This document shows positions 61,510 through 64,000 of a stretch of DNA of 64,000 nucleotides, piece after piece. Numbering within the stretch: the first letter of the stretch is position 1; every line of letters starts with the position of its first letter. Below the pieces are notes generated by a model. That model ran no database searches and was not told where the DNA came from. It was given only the letters and a program-made list of their open reading frames with translations. A program made the position numbers and the translations under genes. Origin of the DNA: Geobacillus sp. 46C-IIa (GTDB lineage: Bacteria > Bacillota > Bacilli > Bacillales > Anoxybacillaceae); assembly GCF_014679505.1 (NCBI RefSeq), contig NZ_CP061474.1, forward strand, positions 1,828,001 to 1,892,000. The letters run 5' to 3'.

Positions 61510-61682
61510 CGGATGGGGATGGAGTGCCCTTTTGTTGCCTCGATGGGTCTCCTTCATCGACCGAGCGTCGCCAAACGATCCTAGTAGCTCCTTCTCGGAA
61601 AAAGGTTTGCCGCGAACATTTTCTTTCTCCCCTGTTTAGGAGTTCTTCGCCCATATTCGGAGACCCGATCCCCATCGGCTAG
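61506..61682. repeat. 177-base fold-back element with 15-base terminal inverted repeats
   Basis: CTAGCGGATGGGGAT (61506-61520) matches the reverse complement of 61668-61682 at 14 of 15 positions. An inner inverted pair GGGTCTCC/GGAGACCC (61545-61552 and 61659-61666) extends the fold. CTAG at both outer edges could be part of the repeat or a 4-base target duplication. No convincing gene inside; a 97-codon minus-strand frame across it looks random. Confidence 0.5.
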
Positions 61683-61765
61683 ACGATTGGAAGCAGCCGA
61701 GACCGAGGCGAAGGGCTTTCAACATCACTTGCGTCTTATTCTAAAATCCTTCTTTTTTGAAACCA

Positions 61766-61799
61766 TCCCCCCGAACTATGCCTCGGGGGGGACCTTTTT
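61766..61799 (+). terminator. Intrinsic terminator upstream of livF end
   Basis: Stem TCCCCCCGA/TCGGGGGGA with an eight-base loop and CCTTTTT after it on the plus strand; it lies between the DUF1259 remnant and convergent livF. The stretch 61683-61765 holds nothing recognisable. Confidence 0.75.
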
Positions 61800-61825
61800 C
61801 ATCGCCCTTCTAGCTATTGGTCAAG

Positions 61826-62518
61826 CTAAGAACTCAACAGCAAATACTTGTTTTTGACGTGGATATCCAATTCGTTCGGCGTTCCGCCAAACACGACCGC
61901 TCCTTTGTTCAAAATATAGACGAAATCGGCCAGTTCCAACGCCATCGCTAAATTTTGCTCGACCAATAAGATTGTCAGCCCTTGTTGTTTCAACTGCCGA
62001 ATAATTTCCGTCACTTCTTGCACCATCAACGGCGACAACCCTTCCGACGGCTCATCAAGAAGCAGCACTTTCGGATTGGTCAGCAGCGCTCTCCCGATCG
62101 ACAGCATTTGCTGCTCCCCGCCGCTTAAATCGCCGCCCATCGACGACTCCCTTTCCTTCAACCGGGGGAACATGGCGTATATTTGATCCAATGTCCAACC
62201 ATTTTCGGCCGGACGGTATGTTGTCATCAAGTTTTCTTTCACGGTCAAATTCGGAAAGATTCGTCTCCCTTGCGGAACAAGTCCAATCCCTAACCGCGAT
62301 ATTTGAAAACTCGCCTTATCTTGAATTTCCGTCTGTTCCAACACGATCTTCCCCGTTTTAGCCGGCACCATCCCCATAATGGAGTGGATCGTCGTCGTCT
62401 TCCCCATTCCGTTCCGGCCCAACAAAACGGTCACTTTTCCTTTTTCCACCGTCAACGAAACGTTGTGAAGGACATGGCTGTCTCCATAAAACGTATTAAT
62501 GTTATAGACGTTCAGCAC
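61826..62518 (-). CDS. livF: Branched-chain amino acid ABC transporter ATP-binding protein LivF
   Basis: A 230-residue ATPase: Walker A LLGRNGMGKTTTIHSIMG, signature GDLSGGEQQMLSIGRALL, Walker B VLLLDEPSEGLSP, H-switch LVEQN. The LivF branch is shown by FPNLTVKENL and RIFPNL after GLVPQGRR. The GTG at 62518 follows GGGGAAAA and overlaps the livG stop by 17 bases; an upstream ATG extension reads livG sequence in another frame. Confidence 0.9.
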   Translation of the reverse strand: MLNVYNINTFYGDSHVLHNVSLTVEKGKVTVLLGRNGMGKTTTIHSIMGMVPAKTGKIVLEQTEIQDKASFQISRLGIGLVPQGRRIFPNLTVKENLMTTYRPAENGWTLDQIYAMFPRLKERESSMGGDLSGGEQQMLSIGRALLTNPKVLLLDEPSEGLSPLMVQEVTEIIRQLKQQGLTILLVEQNLAMALELADFVYILNKGAVVFGGTPNELDIHVKNKYLLLSS

Positions 62519-63281
62519 CGACTGTTTTCCCCTTCCCGATATAAATTTCGTTGACACGTTCGTCCCCCCGCACTTCATCAGGGGTTCCATCGATTAAAAT
62601 ATAGCCGTCATACAGCACAATCATGCGCTCGGCCAATCCAAACACAACATCGAGATCATGTTCGATCACCATGACGGTAAGATCCTTTGGCAACTGGTGA
62701 AGCAACTGAACAATGTAAGTGGTCTCGGCTTGGGACATGCCCGCTGTCGGTTCATCAAGCAACAGTACATCAGGCTCCATCGCAATGCCGAGCAAAATCT
62801 CGACTTGCCGCTGCTCACCGTACGACAACGTTTTTACTCGTTCATTGGCAATCTCCTTAAGCCCCCACGTCTCAAGCAAATGTTCCGCTTCCGCAAACAG
62901 CGCCGGCGCCCAGCGGGCATTTCTCGGTTTGAACCATACATTCGCCATTCCGCGCTTTCGCTGCAATACTAATAACAAGTTGTCGAGCACTGTCAATTCA
63001 TTAAGCAGATTATTTTTCTGAAACGTGCGCACAATCCCTTCTTGCGCCCTTTTAACATTCGGCATGTTCGTCATTTCTCTTCCTTTATAATAGATCTTGC
63101 CTCCGGTGGGAAGGAGATCGCCCGCCAACAAGTGAAAGAACGTAGTTTTTCCTGCTCCGTTCGGGCCGATGATTCCGATTCGCTCGCCTTTTCTCACGCT
63201 GAGGGATACGTCCTTAATAATTTGCAAACCGCCGAAATGCTTGCTGATTCTGTCAACATGCAATATGACGTCCTTTTCCAT
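62502..63281 (-). CDS. livG: Branched-chain amino acid ABC transporter ATP-binding protein LivG
   Basis: A 259-residue ATPase: Walker A IIGPNGAGKTTFFHLLAG, the LivG-type GIVRTFQKNNLLNELTVLDN, a signature that is degenerate (TLSYGEQRQVEILLGIA), Walker B VLLLDEPTAGMSQ, and VIEHDLDVVF. With LivF it powers uptake of branched-chain amino acids or related substrates such as urea or short-chain amides. It starts 12 bases after livM ends. Confidence 0.92.
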   Translation of the reverse strand: MEKDVILHVDRISKHFGGLQIIKDVSLSVRKGERIGIIGPNGAGKTTFFHLLAGDLLPTGGKIYYKGREMTNMPNVKRAQEGIVRTFQKNNLLNELTVLDNLLLVLQRKRGMANVWFKPRNARWAPALFAEAEHLLETWGLKEIANERVKTLSYGEQRQVEILLGIAMEPDVLLLDEPTAGMSQAETTYIVQLLHQLPKDLTVMVIEHDLDVVFGLAERMIVLYDGYILIDGTPDEVRGDERVNEIYIGKGKTVGAERL

Positions 63282-63293
63282 TTTCCTCCCTCC

Positions 63294-64000
63294 TTATTGA
63301 TTGGCCTCATTATTCACCAATGGTTTCGTGCCTTTTTGTGAAATCGGCAGCCTATGGGCAGCTAGTTTTTGAAACAGACGCGCAAAACCGACAAGCCCTT
63401 GCGGCATAAAAACAACGAAAAGAATGAAAATGATCCCGATAATCATCGTCCACACCGTTGTATAAGAACTGACGATCGTTTCCAATATAACGATAAACGC
63501 CGCTCCCAACACAGGGCCGACCATCGTTCCGGCCCCACCAATCAACACCATAATGAGCACGGATCCCGACATCGTCCAGTACACATCGTTCGGGGAAACA
63601 AAACCGTTCAAGTTCGAATATAAGGCGCCTGAAATTCCGCCGATGGCTCCTGCTATGATAAAAGCAATGTATTTATACAGGGCGGTGTTATACCCCATCG
63701 CTTTCATCCGCATTTCATTTTCGCGAATTCCGATTAACACATGACCAAATGGAGATTTAACAATCAATCCTAAGACGATGTAAACAACGACAAACACGAG
63801 CACAATTGAATAATAAAGGAACACAGGATTCGAAAGATCTATCGTCCCTAACATCGGGCTCGGCAGCCCGGACAGCCCGTTTGATCCGCCCGTTATTGTT
63901 GTCGATTGATGGACAAACGAGTAAATCATTTGCGAAAAGGCTAGCGTCAACATAAGAAAATAAAACCCGTCCGCTTTCACGCAAAAAAGGCCGATGACGG
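63294..64000 (-). CDS. livM: Branched-chain amino acid ABC transporter permease LivM (5' end outside window)
   Basis: The last 235 codons of a LivM permease. Visible: KADGFYFLMLTLAFSQMIYSFV, GGSNGLSGLPSP, FGHVLIGIRENEMRMKAMGYN (the EAA-like loop contacting LivG/LivF), SGALYSNLNGFVSPNDVYWTMSG and IGGAGTMVGPVLGAAFIVILE. About 90-100 N-terminal residues lie beyond the edge. LivH and the binding protein presumably follow upstream. Confidence 0.92.
   Translation of the reverse strand, partial: VIGLFCVKADGFYFLMLTLAFSQMIYSFVHQSTTITGGSNGLSGLPSPMLGTIDLSNPVFLYYSIVLVFVVVYIVLGLIVKSPFGHVLIGIRENEMRMKAMGYNTALYKYIAFIIAGAIGGISGALYSNLNGFVSPNDVYWTMSGSVLIMVLIGGAGTMVGPVLGAAFIVILETIVSSYTTVWTMIIGIIFILFVVFMPQGLVGFARLFQKLAAHRLPISQKGTKPLVNNEANQ

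Noticed and set aside
61382..61675. 97-codon minus-strand frame over the fold-back element
   Set aside because: Antisense to the DUF1259 fragment with random-looking composition and no ribosome-binding site.

Overview
The window looks like a chromosomal segment of a thermophilic spore-former of the Geobacillus/Parageobacillus group (Bacillaceae). Evidence: GC-rich sequence with strong GGAGG ribosome-binding sites, many intrinsic terminators and sigma-A style promoters; spore genes (cotD-like, CotF family, H-type SASP); Bacillus-like gene order (gpsB, cotD, mrfB, mrfA; and kipR-pxpB-pxpC-pxpA-ycsG); and a phosphotriesterase-like lactonase that closely resembles the Geobacillus kaustophilus enzyme as I remember it. 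Most genes lie on the minus strand. I see no tRNA, rRNA, CRISPR array or prophage.

Layout. 1-4.9 kb: gpsB (cut by the window edge), cotD, and the mitomycin-repair pair mrfB/mrfA. 4.9-16.7 kb: a glycolate/glyoxylate block (hyi, glxR, glcE, glcF, glcD, glcB, malic enzyme, FAH-family protein, IclR regulator). Glycolate would be oxidised to glyoxylate, condensed with acetyl-CoA to malate, and decarboxylated to pyruvate, a dicarboxylic-acid cycle. Two copies of GAAACA-N-TGTTTC lie upstream of glcB and glcE. 16.8-24 kb: a BI-1 protein, an AbrB-family transporter, a cysteine synthase, a sporulation-type histidine kinase, and a di-haem cytochrome c gene broken by an in-frame TAG. 24-28.7 kb: CotF-family coat proteins, a subtilase, YitT, TatA, SspH and an acyltransferase. 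28.8-31.1 kb: thiamine salvage operon thiM-thiD-thiE. 31.3-34 kb: ykoS-ykoT cell-surface glycosylation pair.

34.2-43.3 kb: a lactonase co-transcribed with an acyl-CoA ligase, a HAD phosphatase, then the 5-oxoprolinase operon with its IclR regulator and an NRAMP-like transporter. 43.4-53 kb: an amino-acid permease broken by an in-frame TGA, a LysE exporter, NAD(P)HX repair, half an MFS transporter, a SRAP DNA-repair protein, a DCC oxidoreductase, an alpha/beta hydrolase and a monovalent cation/proton antiporter with a structured leader. 53-59.5 kb: a MerR-controlled acyl-CoA synthetase/dehydrogenase operon and a three-gene ABC-2 exporter. 59.6-61.7 kb: a coiled-coil gene, a TnpB-only IS200/IS605-type element with its right-end RNA region, a remnant DUF1259 gene and a fold-back repeat. 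61.8-64 kb: livF-livG-livM, the last gene leaving the window.

I found no clearly new multi-gene defence or biosynthetic system. The most worthwhile leads are the structured leader of the antiporter gene, the shared operators of the glycolate block, the NRAMP paralogue lacking its metal motif, the two single-codon gene disruptions, and the mobile-element remnants around 34.3 and 61.5 kb.
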